From the NCBI RefSeq assembly GCF_030253575.1, contig NC_080561.1:3525001-3589000 (forward strand): a stretch of DNA of 64,000 nucleotides, given 5' to 3'. This document shows, one piece after another, positions 22,701-32,410 of this stretch (the stretch's first letter is position 1; each line of letters opens with the position of its first letter). The notes beneath the pieces were generated by a model. That model saw nothing but the letters and a program-made list of their open reading frames with translations. It had not been told where the DNA came from and did no database searches. Position numbers and translations under genes: made by a program. The DNA comes from Rhododendron vialii. Lineage: Eukaryota; Streptophyta; Magnoliopsida; Ericales; Ericaceae.

Positions 22701-25700
22701 CGGAAAAAAAAAAATTAGTGAGAACCCTTTTTTTGGTTGTCCTGTGCTTGGCATGTATGGCTCTTGAAATTTTACTCTATTTTTTTGCCAAAATTAGAGA
22801 AATTCCAAAACAACAGAAATCTCAAGATAAGAAGAAAGAACATAGTTTCATGCAAAATAAGTATATACACTACAAGAAAAATGAAAATTAGTGACGAAAA
22901 AGTGGCGACGAAATTTAATTTTGTCACTAAATGAGTATATTTGGCGACGAAAAAATAAATTCGTCACTATTTTGATAACTTTCGTGACGAAATAATTTCG
23001 TCACCAATTATGCCTGTTTAGCGACGAAAAAAATATTTTCGTCACTAAAGGTACCCATTTGGCGATAAAATACATTTTTCGTCACCGAAAACTTAAAAAA
23101 GGTGACAAAATTATTTTTTGTCGCCAAAGATAATCATTTTGTGACAAAAAATATATTTCGTCGCCAAATGTGAGCAATTTAGTAACGAAATATTTTTTTC
23201 GTCACCAAATGCTTAACTTTGGTGACGAAAAATAATTTCGTCACCATTTTAACGCTTTCAGCGACAAAAAATATATTTCGTTGTCAAATGGGTACCTTTC
23301 GTGACGAAATTTATGAATTGCGCTTTGTCACTAAATGTATTTCGGACATAACTCTTTATTAAAATCTCCGATTGAGATAATTCAAATTGGGTTTGAACAA
23401 TAACTCAATTGCCTACAACTTCATGTTTATCAAAATTGCTAATTTTAATGTTTAAAGGTCCAAAATTACATTCGAAATACATTTTCATGGTAAACATATG
23501 TGTTATATATTAGATATTTCAAATATTTACTGAAAAGTGTGTGTAGTGCAGTTGGTTGGTGCTTGCGCGAAAAACTCAAGGGACTCGGGTTCGAAACCCA
23601 GCAAGAGCAAGAAAGATGGATTTCTTTTCCCATATGAAAACATCTTTCGCAACGAAAAATTTCGTCACCGATTTCTTATATTAGTGACAAAAAATTTCGT
23701 CACCAATGTGACCCATCGGTGACGAATTTTTTCGTCGTCAAAAAGCACAATAAGTGAGGAAAAAAAATTCGTCACCAATTAGTCACTTTTTGGTGACGAA
23801 ATATTTTGTCATCAAAAGGCACTATAGGTGACGAAAAATAGATTTCGTCACCAGGTAGGAATCCTCGACAACCTTTAGTCGACAAATTTTTTTTCGTCAC
23901 CTATATTATTTGTGACGAAAAACATGCAATTTGTGACGATTTTCATTCGTCACCCAATTGAATTTTTCTTGTAGTGATATTTGTTATATTATTGATTGAA
24001 TCTAATTCCTTTTCAAATTTTATACATTTCATAAAAAAATAGAATCAATAATGAATAAAAATTTAAAAATTTAAGAAAGTTTCATGTAGGAGAGAGTTTT
24101 CTTTTATTTTAGCATATTGCCTGTTTAGAACTTTTATTTTGTTGTCATGTACATCAATGGATCAGTGCATATTGCTCTTGGAATTTACTATCTTTTCTCG
24201 CAAAATAATTAAGAAAATTCTACAACAATAAAAAAAAGAAATGAAAAAATGAGATAGGTTTGAAGGAGCATTTGTTATGTTATTAATTGAACTTAATTTC
24301 CTCTTCAAGCTAAATAAAGTATATATTTTATATTTTGTAAAAAGTGTAGAATAATAAAATAAAAAGATGAAAATTAGAAAATTACATGTAGGGGAGAAAG
24401 TTGAGAGAGTTTCGTTGTATTATAGGTAATAACTATATTCTTGTAGTATATAGTATAAATAGATAGAAAATGGATGTGGCATATTGAGAAGAGATTTTGT
24501 AATTTATTTCTTATTTTCTTCAATTTTTTGTACTTTATGGGAGAATTTTGGAGGGACCATCATTTTTTTTAGAGATGTGGTCTCCAAATTTGAGGTGTAG
24601 TCTTCATTTTTGGACACCCAATAGTAAATTTCGAGACCAAATATCTAAAAAAGACAATGGATTCCTTCAAAAAAATTCCATAAAGTACAAAAGTTGAAGA
24701 AAATATATGATAAATTATAAAATCTCCAATCAATATATCACATGCATTTTCTATTTTGAAGAAATAGAGATGGGTTGGAGATGCTCTAATATTTTTCCCC
24801 TTCCCCCCTAAAATAGGAATTAATCAAATAACCAAGAGGAGTATAACCCACTATTATGAAACTTTTACTACAGTTCTTTTTAGGAGTTCATACCAATTTT
24901 ATTTTATATCTTATAATTTATAATATTTTATGTTATTTTAAAAACATTGCATTATATATAGAACTAATTGAAATCTATCAAACAATATCTATATTGGATA
25001 TAAAATTTATTACCGATTTAAGGATATAACTAATTTTTTTATCTGGTTAAAATAGAACGAAAGACTATTAAATTGGGACGGAATACTACTAAAAACAACT
25101 AGCTAACCTCGTTCGCGAGTCTGTGAAGCATCCCAGCACAGTGATCAAAATCTTGAATCGCAATCAAGGAGCGATTCCTGGTGGAGACCAGCACATTCCT
25201 CAGCTCTGAGATGGAGGGCATGCTCGCAAGGTCCAAATGATAGATGTCAAATTCAAGAAAGCTGGCCATGGCTGCGATTAAGCTCGATCTGTCGGTACCA
25301 GGAGAGTCGTTCAACAACAAGTAACCCCTCTTCCAAGCCTTGCCTATCCTCTTGTAAAACTCCTTGTCCCTTGCGAAACCCAACAAGTCCGTAATTATTC
25401 CCTGGTTTTCCGGGTCCATCGCCAGCTTCTCGAGCTTCGGCGAAGGATGTTCGAGATCCATTGATTGGTTTGATTCCCAACAACCCCGTGCTGTGTGCAC
25501 CAGCTTCGTCTCATTGTCCCTTTCCCTAAGGTAGTCCTCGAGTACAAAGGTCTTCATCTGCTGCTGATCAAACCTGTTGACGACTCTCTCATCCGCCCGT
25601 TCGTCCTCGCCGAGCCACGCCGTCCGCTTCTCCTCGCTCGCTAACTTGCTCATCCTCACCGCGGCCGCAGCGTGACTCTCTCCCTCGCACGTGGTGTCGG

Positions 25701-25956
25701 ACTTGCTCCTAATCACGTGATGGTAATAACATGGAGGATCGAGACCCTGGTTGGTATGGTCGTACAAGTAGATATAGCAGACGAATGACTCGACTGGGTC
25801 GGGTGAGAATGGTTTCTGTTTGTCTAATGTCATCCATGAGTATCTGATTATGATTAAGACACTGATTACGAGAATGGCCTTTACGAGGGAGAAGGGAGCT
25901 GCGGATGGGAACAAGTTCAACGTTGAGTCCCATATGCCGCCGATTGGTCCATTCAT
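12413..25956 (-). CDS. Candidate AAA-domain / multiple RWP-RK / PB1 fusion gene
   Basis: Proposed exons: 25956-25108, 20731-20011, 19623-19379, 19069-18814, 18663-18569, 17705-17324, 17198-17124, 16880-16698, 15481-15387, 14720-14354, 14229-14155, 13785-12413. All have AG acceptors and GT donors and matching phases, and sum to 4716 nt (1571 aa). Order of modules: membrane segment, degenerate BCS1-type AAA domain, then four or five RWP-RK units split over exon pairs, then a repeat-rich linker, PB1 and a CxxCxCxxC tail. The AAA C-part and the first RWP-RK half lie in one open frame, so that fusion is visible in the DNA. Weak points: exons at 16376-16151 and 15765-15582 fit only with alternative splicing, and no in-frame acceptor is seen for the first of them. 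The locus could be two or more genes, or an expressed pseudogene. RWP-RK binds DNA in nitrate and nodulation signalling; PB1 mediates oligomerisation. Confidence 0.55.
14155..14738 (-). other. RWP-RK module 5 (exon pair before PB1)
   Basis: Exon 1 parallels module 3: AEVISLSTEEKLVSWLQF, HPFALRSGREIEG, then ISREVLKKHFGSKREDVAKI before GTAAGT at 14354. With the acceptor homologous to module 3 (start 14738) an in-frame TAG follows after five codons. An AG formed by that same TAG (start 14720) skips the stop and keeps phase. Exon 2 (14229-14155) reads FSVSTFKRVCRDHGIPRWPN, an intact recognition helix and RWP. It joins the PB1 exon in phase. Confidence 0.7.
15387..16880 (-). other. RWP-RK module 4 region (duplicate block of 18569-20731)
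   Basis: Exon 16880-16698 (QQAIYAPKNRAQF, then LSLEDQGQHFGARHKDEEK) parallels the 3' end of exon 20731-20011. Segment 16376-16151 parallels 19623-19379 but lacks an in-frame acceptor. Exon 15765-15582 (WPLSLPDGEPIVTHSE, SFEDHQQHFCSRCEGATNSL) and exon 15481-15387 (AKRICKRHGINLVSTVKRIH, RQHGIHRCPFRQ) parallel module 2, including the doubled helix. RWP is changed to RCP. Exon 16880-16698 can splice in phase directly to 15481-15387, forming one full domain. Confidence 0.6.
17124..17705 (-). other. RWP-RK module 3 (exon pair)
   Basis: Exon 17705-17324 begins KWATRKVYSLGDQRLFEVIS and LDSRLLIIHISK, a stretch I cannot assign, then ALPDGGEIAGPI and SVQDLQQHGWKHKEVVKRLD. Exon 17198-17124 gives VNISMFKNTCRQHQSYWWPR. 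The recognition helix is altered (RQHQSYWWP for RQHGIxRWP), so DNA binding may be lost. Acceptor CTCATGCAG and donor GTAATT are the same as in the kinase fusion's RWP-RK exon. Confidence 0.65.
18569..19069 (-). other. RWP-RK module 2 (exon pair with doubled recognition helix)
   Basis: Exon 19069-18814 starts PSSSSCGPIGLPDGGHIVLL and ends FEEQNQHFGRRCEGAARSLG before GTAAGC (phase 1). Exon 18663-18569 (95 nt) supplies MGICRNHGINRVSIVKRIH and KQHGIHRWPFLQ. The CRxHGI recognition-helix motif therefore occurs twice in one exon, where normal RWP-RK has one. The RWP triplet is intact. Confidence 0.7.
19379..19623 (-). other. Unidentified exon, duplicated at 16151-16376
   Basis: Acceptor ATTGTAG, donor CAG|GTTTGT, 81 codons in phase. 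It reads DSTSWKSFEVLEILPPWEQP, later KSPDLPRVMQ. The counterpart at 16376-16151 reads DSLAWKSFEILESLPSGEQS and KKSQDLPRSLQ, so the exon was duplicated with its neighbours. I do not recognise the family. Preservation of frame in both copies suggests it was coding at the time of duplication. Confidence 0.5.
20011..20731 (-). other. Exon: AAA C-part joined to the first RWP-RK half-domain
   Basis: Acceptor TTTTCGCTGCAG; 240 codons; ends phase 1 before GTAAGC. It begins LLKFLDGLLSTCGDEQIIVL, TTNHRD and LLRSLNMDIHIHTS, the AAA region after Walker B. Sensor Asn is kept, but the RPGR arginine-finger stretch is RSLN. It then switches at ALPDGGEIVQLD to three roughly 55-residue repeats (FDATNN.., FDPPDNRAHLV.., FDATESKEHLV..) and ends with FGLEDLQKHCGGRRDDAAKS, the first helices of RWP-RK. 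No second-half exon (LKRICRQHGI-RWP) follows directly; the next usable exon is the unidentified one at 19623-19379. Confidence 0.75.
21400..21539. repeat. Small inverted-repeat element (MITE-like)
   Basis: About 38-bp imperfect terminal inverted repeats built on gccaagcgggggtgcttggc and its complement enclose roughly 60 bp. It lies in the 4.4-kb intron between the two AAA exons. No clear target duplication was found. Confidence 0.5.
22868..23976. mobile_element. Non-autonomous CACTA (En/Spm) transposon
   Basis: Ends are CACTACAAGAAAAAT and its exact inverse, flanked by the 3-bp target duplication ATA, the hallmark of CACTA elements. Inside, 22884-23335 and 23640-23960 are arrays of a short motif, (G)TGACGAAAA and its complement TTCGTCAC, in both orientations, resembling the subterminal transposase-binding repeats of this superfamily. 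The 1.1-kb element has no transposase frame. It sits in the large intron of the AAA fusion gene. Confidence 0.9.
23536..23617 (+). repeat. tRNA-like / SINE-head sequence nested in the CACTA element
   Basis: tagtgcagttggttgg resembles a pol III A box, and ggttcgaaacc (23588-23598) is a perfect B box, spaced about 40 bp apart as in tRNA genes. The flanks do not pair into an acceptor stem, so this is a tRNA-derived fragment and not a functional tRNA. Confidence 0.45.
24456..24795. repeat. Degenerate palindromic MITE
   Basis: The left half (ttttgtactttatgg, agaaaatggatgtg) and right half (ccataaagtacaaaa, cacatgcattttct) are imperfect inverted copies over about 130 bp each. The right end has ggttggagatgctct, a terminal motif also at 4605-4620. 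Confidence 0.55.
25108..25956 (-). other. Exon: membrane anchor and first part of a degenerate BCS1-type AAA domain
   Basis: Starts at ATG 25956. Residues 24-43 are a hydrophobic anchor (LVKAILVISVLIIIRYSW), as in plant AAA-ATPases of the At3g28580 type in mitochondria or ER. Residues 204-245 match the core GKAWKRGYLL..SSLIAAMASFLEFDIY, but the Walker A GPPGTGKSS has become NDSPGTDRSS, losing the key Lys. The Walker B region reads LIAIQDFDHC in place of a VIEDIDC pattern. The exon ends at GAG before GTTAGC (phase 0). The following 4.4-kb intron holds a CACTA element. A GA-microsatellite sits just upstream of the ATG. Confidence 0.75.
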
Positions 25957-25963
25957 GGCTCCG

Positions 25964-26015
<52 letters not shown>

Positions 26016-27157
26016 TTTTGGGGGGAAGAGAGATGGGGTGGAAGGGTGGCTTATTGTAATTTTTCTTTCTTTGTTTTGTGTATTTTTTTGTCTTCTTTGA
26101 ATTTTTGTTGGATTTGCGTTACATTTTTTGAATTAATCATCCGTCTAAAGGAGAGGAGTGTAAAAAGTAAAAAAAAAAATTATGACAAAAACAAAAAAAA
26201 ACCTCACTAAATACGAAAAAAGTTTCAAACAATTGTCTTTTGTCTAAAATGTAAGATCTTTTTTCAATATCGGTCTATATTTTTATATTTTTTCAATACG
26301 TCTCGTTGGGACGAACAATTAGCCCTAAAAATTAGGACGAAAAACTAAACATAAAATTATGAAAATTAAAGAATACCAAAATAAATTTACAAGAAAGGAG
26401 CCTTATGCTCCGGCATGCTAGGGTGAGTTTGACCTAATTAAGGTGTTAATTGTTGAGCATTTTGTCTTTATTCAAAAAAATTCGCGTTAATTAGTCTTGC
26501 TTCAATTTTTGTAGATTATTTTTTATCTCGACGAGACGAATCAGAAAAATTAAAAATTATGACTTTTACCCAAACATTTTTGAAAATATTCAAGATACAG
26601 TCCAAAAAGTCCGAAAGCGCTCCCTACAAAGCTAAGAGAAACAACACCTAACTTTTCTTTCAGAAATACTATAGGTATTGACAGTTTCCGTAGGGAAACC
26701 GTATTGACGGCCGCGTCGGGCCATCTCCGGCCACCGGATGGCCGATCCGAGCCGTCCAAAAATTTAAAAAAAAAAAAAATGAGGGGACCACGTAAGAATC
26801 AACGGCATATACGAAAAATAGGGTGTTTAGATTAAGCATTCTACACACATCGGCCGTCAGTACGGTTTTCCTACGGAAACCGTCGGTACGTATAGCAGGG
26901 CTCCTTTTCTTTTTGCTTGATTTTTCTCAATTTTTATAAGATTCTGGTCAAATTACTGCATCATTTTTTTTTTTGTCTCAATGAGAATTTTGAAAAGTAT
27001 AAAAAATATAAACAAAACTCAAAAAAGAATTCATATAAGGCAAAGAAAAAGGTCACATACTTTATCAATTCCTCTCATGAAGACAAATCAGAAAAATATA
27101 AACAAAAGTTAAAAAATTCATATAAGACAATGAAAAAATTCATATACTATATCGATT
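25957..27157. other. Upstream flank of the AAA fusion gene with a GA microsatellite
   Basis: 25966-26012 is a pure (GA)n tract 10 bp upstream of the AAA start codon, in the likely 5' UTR. The rest is AT-rich intergenic DNA with no recognised gene except the inverted-repeat element at 26666-26897. Confidence 0.5.
26666..26897. repeat. Short inverted-repeat element (MITE-like)
   Basis: Left gtttccgtagggaaaccgta and right tacggttttcctacggaaac are inverted copies, with similarity extending about 50 bp into each end (ctatag / tgctata outward, gacggcc inward). The interior is about 130 bp. No clear target duplication was found. Confidence 0.55.
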
Positions 27158-27949
27158 CCTCGACAAAGGCTTTTTAACCTTTTTGGTCCCTAATGTATTA
27201 AATTCGGACCAGTTTGGTCCCCAATAAATGAATTGGAGACATTTAGTCCCCCATGTTTCTAAATGTGTACCGATGTGGTCCCCACAAGTCACACCATTAC
27301 CCCTAACGTTAAAACAAGGGGCACTATTGTCTTTTCCTACCCCCAACCCTATTATCCTCAGAAGACGGATTATAAAAGAAAAAGAAAAACTCAGACGGAG
27401 GGGAGCTTTACCAAATCTCAACCCTATTACTCTCAACCCAAAATCGTGTTTGTATAGACTGAAAATACAAGAATCCGAGATTGGATCATGGACAATGCTG
27501 GTGGTAAAGGTACGAAAATTGCTCTTTGTTCTTGTATTTGGAAAGATTTGGTTTGTACATGGATTTTGGCTCGTGTTTGTATTGATTTCGTGTGAGTTAG
27601 TGTTGCTTGCGCCTGGGATCTCACGTCATACCAGTGACGGCAACTGTGGGTAGGAGTATTTCACTTGCTATAGGATTATACAGGAGTATTTTTTTGTATG
27701 TGAAGAAACAAACTCCTCCCTTTGTATGATATATATTTATATATGAATGTGTATATGTACTTTGTATAAAATCATGTGAGTTCTTTAATGTTTTACTTTC
27801 AGAGAATCTATGTAGTGGAGGGCAAAAAAAGGTTTTTTTTTTTTTTAATTGCTTTGTGGCCATTTTTCATTACTTTTGTCCCTGGGTGTGGTCCCAAAAG
27901 CTGTGTCTTTTGACTATGCATATATTCTTTGGCCTTTTGTGCAAGGGGT

Positions 27950-28401
27950 AATTCAGACCCTTCTCTGTATTCACTGGAAGTGCATCATGGGGGCAGGTTT
28001 AGTGTTAGGCCCATGAAACTTTACATTGGGGTAAGATTGACACATTCCATGACCTAAATTCTGATTATATATCAATGTTGGAAATGGAGGCCATTGCCCA
28101 AGATCTTGGGTATTCTGGCCATGTGGCCTTTTACTATAAAAGACCTGGTTTTAGTTTGGACAAAGGGCTTGTGCCTTTTAGTACTGATAAAGAGGCAGTC
28201 AAAATGCTGGATTTTCTGCATAAAGATAGGGTTGCTAAAGTTTACTTGGACCATAAAGGAGGAGAGACTTTACTTGAGAGCCAGGTGGGTAGTTCCAATA
28301 TAATTGCAGCCCATCAGAAGGACCCACATTTGGAGGAGCTGTCTGAAGTCGAAGTTTGTGACCTAACCTTAGAAACAAAGCAAAAATGTTGGGGCTATTG
28401 A
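27950..28401 (+). pseudogene. PB1-like N-terminal domain of a MULE transposase, frameshifted
   Basis: The frames together read VHHGGRFSVRPMKLYIG, then a shift at a GGGG run near 28030, then KIDTFHDLNSDYISMLEMEA, QDLGYSGHVAFYYKRPGFSL and VKMLDFL. This is the plant-specific domain found at the N-terminus of many MULE-related proteins. Downstream sequence is intron-like and no MULE, SWIM or zinc-knuckle domain follows. It is a remnant of the element's first gene. Confidence 0.6.
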
Positions 28402-29090
28402 TGGAGGGACTGGGCTTGGGCCTACTGATGGAGGGATTGGGTTTGGGCCTACTAATGGAAGGACTGGGCCTGCTATTAGGGAGGGGCTTACAACTCAGGT
28501 GAAAATCCACCATTTTACCTCTATTTGCTCATTATTTAGTATTATACACTTCATCTCACACACTTAACCTCTGTTTGCTCATAATTTAGTCACACGTTAT
28601 ATTATACATTTATCTCATTTTGTACAGGTCAATACTCCAACAAATTATGACCAAGCAACACAAGGATCCCAAATCTCAACTGTGACACAAGTTAAGCAAG
28701 TTCGAAGGGGAGCTACCAACAAGTATGCTAATGTGTCAGGTTTGCATGGGATTAGGCATAATGGTACCATGCTTATGAATTGGTTTTTGGATATGGTACC
28801 ATGCTTATGAACTTGTTTTTGGATATGGTACCATGCTTATGAACTTGTTTTTGGATTTCGTAGGAAGCTAGCTATTAAAGCTTATGTTGTTATGCTCAAT
28901 ATGTATGCCATAGGGCATTTGATTCAGTTTGAATGTTTTGACAGTAAGCCAATGTTTTAGGCAGAAAAATACCTTATGTTTTGGTACCAAGCTTATGTTT
29001 TGCTGCATTTTTTTATCTACTTTGCTGCAATTTTTTTTTATCTACTTTGTTGCATTTTTTTGTCCACTTTGCTGCATAATTTTTTCTGTT

Positions 29091-29499
29091 TCAGTACACT
29101 TTGTAGGAGTTCATTTTGGCCTCCACTGCCATCAATTTCTTCTTCAGCTTCTTGTTCTCTTTGCTTAGTTGTTGGTTCTTTTTTTCCATGTCTTCTAGTC
29201 GGTGCTCTAGCTCAGCATTCTTTGCTTCCAATTCGTTCTCCCTTGTTGGTGGATCAACCCAATAGAAATATTTGCATCTTTTCTCTTTTATCTACAAATA
29301 TTAACAACAAATTCTGTAAACTTGCAGTTTTTATTTTCAGTATATAGTTTGTGGGTTTATTTCATACCTCGTAATTGGTGCACCCTAAGAATCGTCTTCC
29401 TGGATTAGCAATGGTCTTTGACCTTCGAAGGGGGGCTGGATTCCCACACAAGCAAGTAGGGTACTCATATTGGGTAGTTGCAGAGGAAGAAGAAGCCAT
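29091..29499 (-). CDS. GRF-type zinc finger / coiled-coil protein carried by the MULE
   Basis: Two exons, 29499-29368 and 29291-29091, give 110 aa in frame (donor GAG|GTATGA, acceptor TTTGTAG). Residues 14-60 form a GRF zinc finger: CLCGNPAPLRRSKT, NPGRRFLGCTNYE, then KRCKYFYWVDPP across the splice, with the four Cys and the aromatic positions in place. Residues about 62-105 are charged heptads (ENELEAKNAELEHRL, EDMEKKNQQLSKENKK), a coiled coil. GRF fingers bind single-stranded nucleic acid in other proteins. It lies head-in from the right TIR of the MULE and reads toward the plus-strand remnant, the convergent arrangement of two-gene MuDR elements. Its role in transposition is inference. Confidence 0.7.
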
Positions 29500-31166
29500 G
29501 GAAGAGAGAGAGAGAAGAAGAAACTGGTGTACTCTGTTTTTTTTCACAGGTAATGTATATATAATGGGTGTATGGTTTTGGCGGGATAAAGAGGTTACCA
29601 GGTGGGTTGGTGTATGGTTTTGGCAGGATAATAGGGTTGGGGGTGGGGAAAAGACACAATTGCCCCTTGTTTTAACGTTAGAGGTAACGGTGTGACTGGT
29701 GGGGACTACATCGGTACACATTTAGAAACATGGGGGACAAAATGTCTCCAATTCATTTATTGGGGACCAAAATGGTCCGAATTTGATACATTGGGGACCA
29801 AAAAGGTTAAAAATCCCCTCGACAAATCGGAACATTTATTGGGCAGTGCACAAATCTTAGGAGGACAGGGAGCATCTGATAGGGGTTTTTCTTGAAACCA
29901 GGGAGCCTACTGTTTAGCATATGTGCTGACCCCATCCGGACCGTCCATTTCGGCAATGGATGGTTCATATTTTATCTCAGCTAAAATAAATTTCAGCCCT
30001 TCATCCGTTCATCGCTAAGACAAAATCTAAATCTTCCATTGCCAAAATTGGACAGATCGGATGGGTCAACACACATGCTTTCCCCTAAGGGACGGTAGGC
30101 TTCCCAATTTCATTCTCCTTTTGGTTATTTTGTTGGCGCCTTTGCTAACAATTTGGGTCTTTTATTTTATTTTTTTTTGTTGGAGGGTCTTGTTTTGTTT
30201 TGTTTTGTTGTTTGGTTTTCTTCCTTTAAGAAAATTGAGAGTGGCTTGGAGGTAAGTTTTTTTTATGCAAGTAAAAGTAGTAGAAGAGTAATTATACTCT
30301 TCGAGAGTCTTCTCAATGCATTTCTTCTCATATTGCACGTACTGTTTTTCATTTTATTTATCATTAATAATAAAAAATTCACCGTTCAAAAAAAAATTCA
30401 TTAAAATGGTGCGGCTGATTGTAGATTCAAAACCACGGGGGTGTCCGTGGTGTATTCAAAAATGTAAGGGGGTGTGCATGTCTTTTTCTCAAAACGTAGG
30501 GGCTAAGCGTGCTTTTTACCCTAAAGTATAATAAGATAGGAGTAGAAAAGAAACCCTTTGCTACCAACACGTATCTTTCGCCTTGTTTTTGTATGATTTT
30601 GATAGAGAAATTAGAGGTATGAAAAATATAGGGCCAAAATTTTAGGCTTGAATATAATATTAGAAAGAAATCCTTTGCTATTTACATGTATCTTTCTCCC
30701 TATTTTTTTTTTTGAGAAAATGTTTCCTCTGGACTATCTGATTACATATTGTGTCCGGATGTCTAATTTAGCAGTGTATTCATCTTGCTTTAGGGAAACA
30801 AAAAAGAGTAAAGTAAGAGTAAAGTATAGATGGAATATTATTGAGGTGTACTGTATGCATTTTTTTACTTTAAGCCACAAAAAATTTACATTTCATCACA
30901 AAATCTTGTATTTGAACAATAATAGTTCAAAATAGACAAACCTTTTGAATTATTTTTTTATTAAAAAAGTTTGGTTCATAATTTTTTACTTTTTAAATTT
31001 CTCTTGTCGAGTCAAACTAATAATGCACAAAAAATTGACGTAAAACTAACAAATGTGAACTTTTTTTTGAATAAGGACAAAAATAATGCGACTTAATTAT
31101 TAAGCCAAAATAGACTTTTATGTTGCAAAAATTAAACTGCTCATTCTACTCAGAAATTACTAAACC

Positions 31167-31345
31167 CCAAGAGATTGGCCAAGTGATCTTGGCCTGAGAC
31201 TTAGGAATTTGCTCACTCCTAAAGTCTCAGGTTCGATTATTCTTGCCAATAACTCATGGGACTACCTCACCCTCACATATAAACGTGTGAAACAACTGTG
31301 AAAGGGACTGTAGGGAATGGTTCGAGGAGTGCACAAATTGGTCTT
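31167..31345 (+). mobile_element. tRNA-derived SINE-like sequence
   Basis: The head ttggccaagtgatcttgg and, about 40 bp on, ggttcgattattc fit A and B boxes of a tRNA-derived SINE. A body follows (ctcaccctcacatataaacg, ggttcgaggagtgcac). No target duplication or tail was delimited, so ends are approximate. Confidence 0.45.
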
Positions 31346-31916
31346 AGACAGACGAGTCACTGTTGCAAAACTAAAATTTTGACCAGCGGTCCCCACCATT
31401 GACGAGCCTAATGTGAGGCTATTTTCTTGGTTTTGCTCTTTATTTTAACTTAGAGGAGTGTTTGAAGAGCCACGTGCCGATGCTCTCAGCCTCTTCCCGT
31501 GGAAGAGCTTCTGCTTCTGCAAATGGATGACGTGGCTTCGGTTTATTGGACATCCGACACATGCAATGGGGTAACTGGGTAGTTCGGAGATAAGATTTTT
31601 TCTTTTTTGTTTGATGTTGATAGATAAATCAGGAGTATAATGCATATATAGTTTCAAATGTTAGGCTTGAAAAAAGTAGTATAAGAAACAGCATCAAACA
31701 CCAGTTGGGAGATTCAACAATGGGGAATTACATAAAAGTGGGGACTCTGTGGGAGGAGGGGGAAAGAATTGAGAAGTTATGGTGAGGTATTTTGGAACCA
31801 GGAAGTCATGCTAAGGTAAAAACTAATTGCGCAAACGTGGTATTGAAAACAAATCCGGACAAAAATACCCATCTCCCTTTGCTACGTCGTTCCACTTTCA
31901 AACCCTTTTTTGAAAC

Positions 31917-32206
31917 GGGTGCAATTTAGTTCCACTCGAAGTGCAATGGTTAGGACTAAAGGTGCAAGCAACACACACTTGGGAGCCTCCATTTCCCAAA
32001 ATGTAAAGTTTGATTTAGACATGACAATGACATCCAAATTGTCTTGAATAGAGGCAATCCAATCCCTACATTGTGCAATCTAATTTAACTAATTAAGGTG
32101 CAATTATGAATCGGGTACAATTTAGTTCCATTCGAAGTGCAATAGTTAGGACAGAAGGTTTGCAGCAACACACACTCGGGGAGCAATGTCTCCATTTTGC
32201 AAAACG
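31917..32206. repeat. Direct repeat, two copies of about 90 bp
   Basis: 31917-32004 and 32112-32206 share gtgcaatttagttcca, cgaagtgcaat and gcaacacacact in the same order and orientation. They may be remnants of two insertions of one element or an internal duplication. Function unknown. Confidence 0.6.
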
Positions 32207-32410
32207 TCCCTCACATTTGTTGTCTCATTCTTGATAAATCTTACAATCTTCCCATTGAGAATAGAATGTTGTCTTTCATAGCCTCAACAAATTGAGCTCT
32301 ATTATTAAAAATCATACCTTTTCATATACTGGTAATTCTTTTCTTCTTTTTCCCAGTAATTGGCTTAAAACTGCCTGTACCTATGCTGCTGCTGCTTCTT
32401 CTTCTTTTTA

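Larger units (their letters stand above)
27168..29816. mobile_element. Mutator-like element with 190-bp terminal inverted repeats
   Basis: Terminal inverted repeats of about 190 bp run from 27168 (GGCTTTTTAACCTTTTTGG) and, inverted, to 29816 (GGATTTTTAACCTTTTTGG). The element is flanked by the perfect 10-bp direct repeat cctcgacaaa (27158-27167, 29817-29826), as expected for Mutator. It carries a broken PB1-like transposon domain on the plus strand and an intact GRF zinc-finger gene on the minus strand, and lacks a transposase catalytic domain. TIRs are highly similar, suggesting fairly recent movement. Confidence 0.9.
29827..32410. other. Intergenic, repeat-bearing
   Basis: No gene is supported. 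Holds the SINE-like sequence at 31167-31345 and the direct repeat at 31917-32206. The remainder is AT-rich without recognisable coding sequence. Confidence 0.4.

Noticed and set aside
23536-23617. Functional tRNA gene
   Set aside because: A- and B-box-like motifs are present but the acceptor stem cannot pair.
22884-23960. CRISPR-like short repeat array
   Set aside because: The TTCGTCAC units alternate in orientation, vary in spacing and lie inside CACTA ends with a target duplication in a plant genome.
25820-26210. Plus-strand frames with RERERE tracts
   Set aside because: Translation of the GA microsatellite in the 5' region of the AAA gene, antisense to its first exon.
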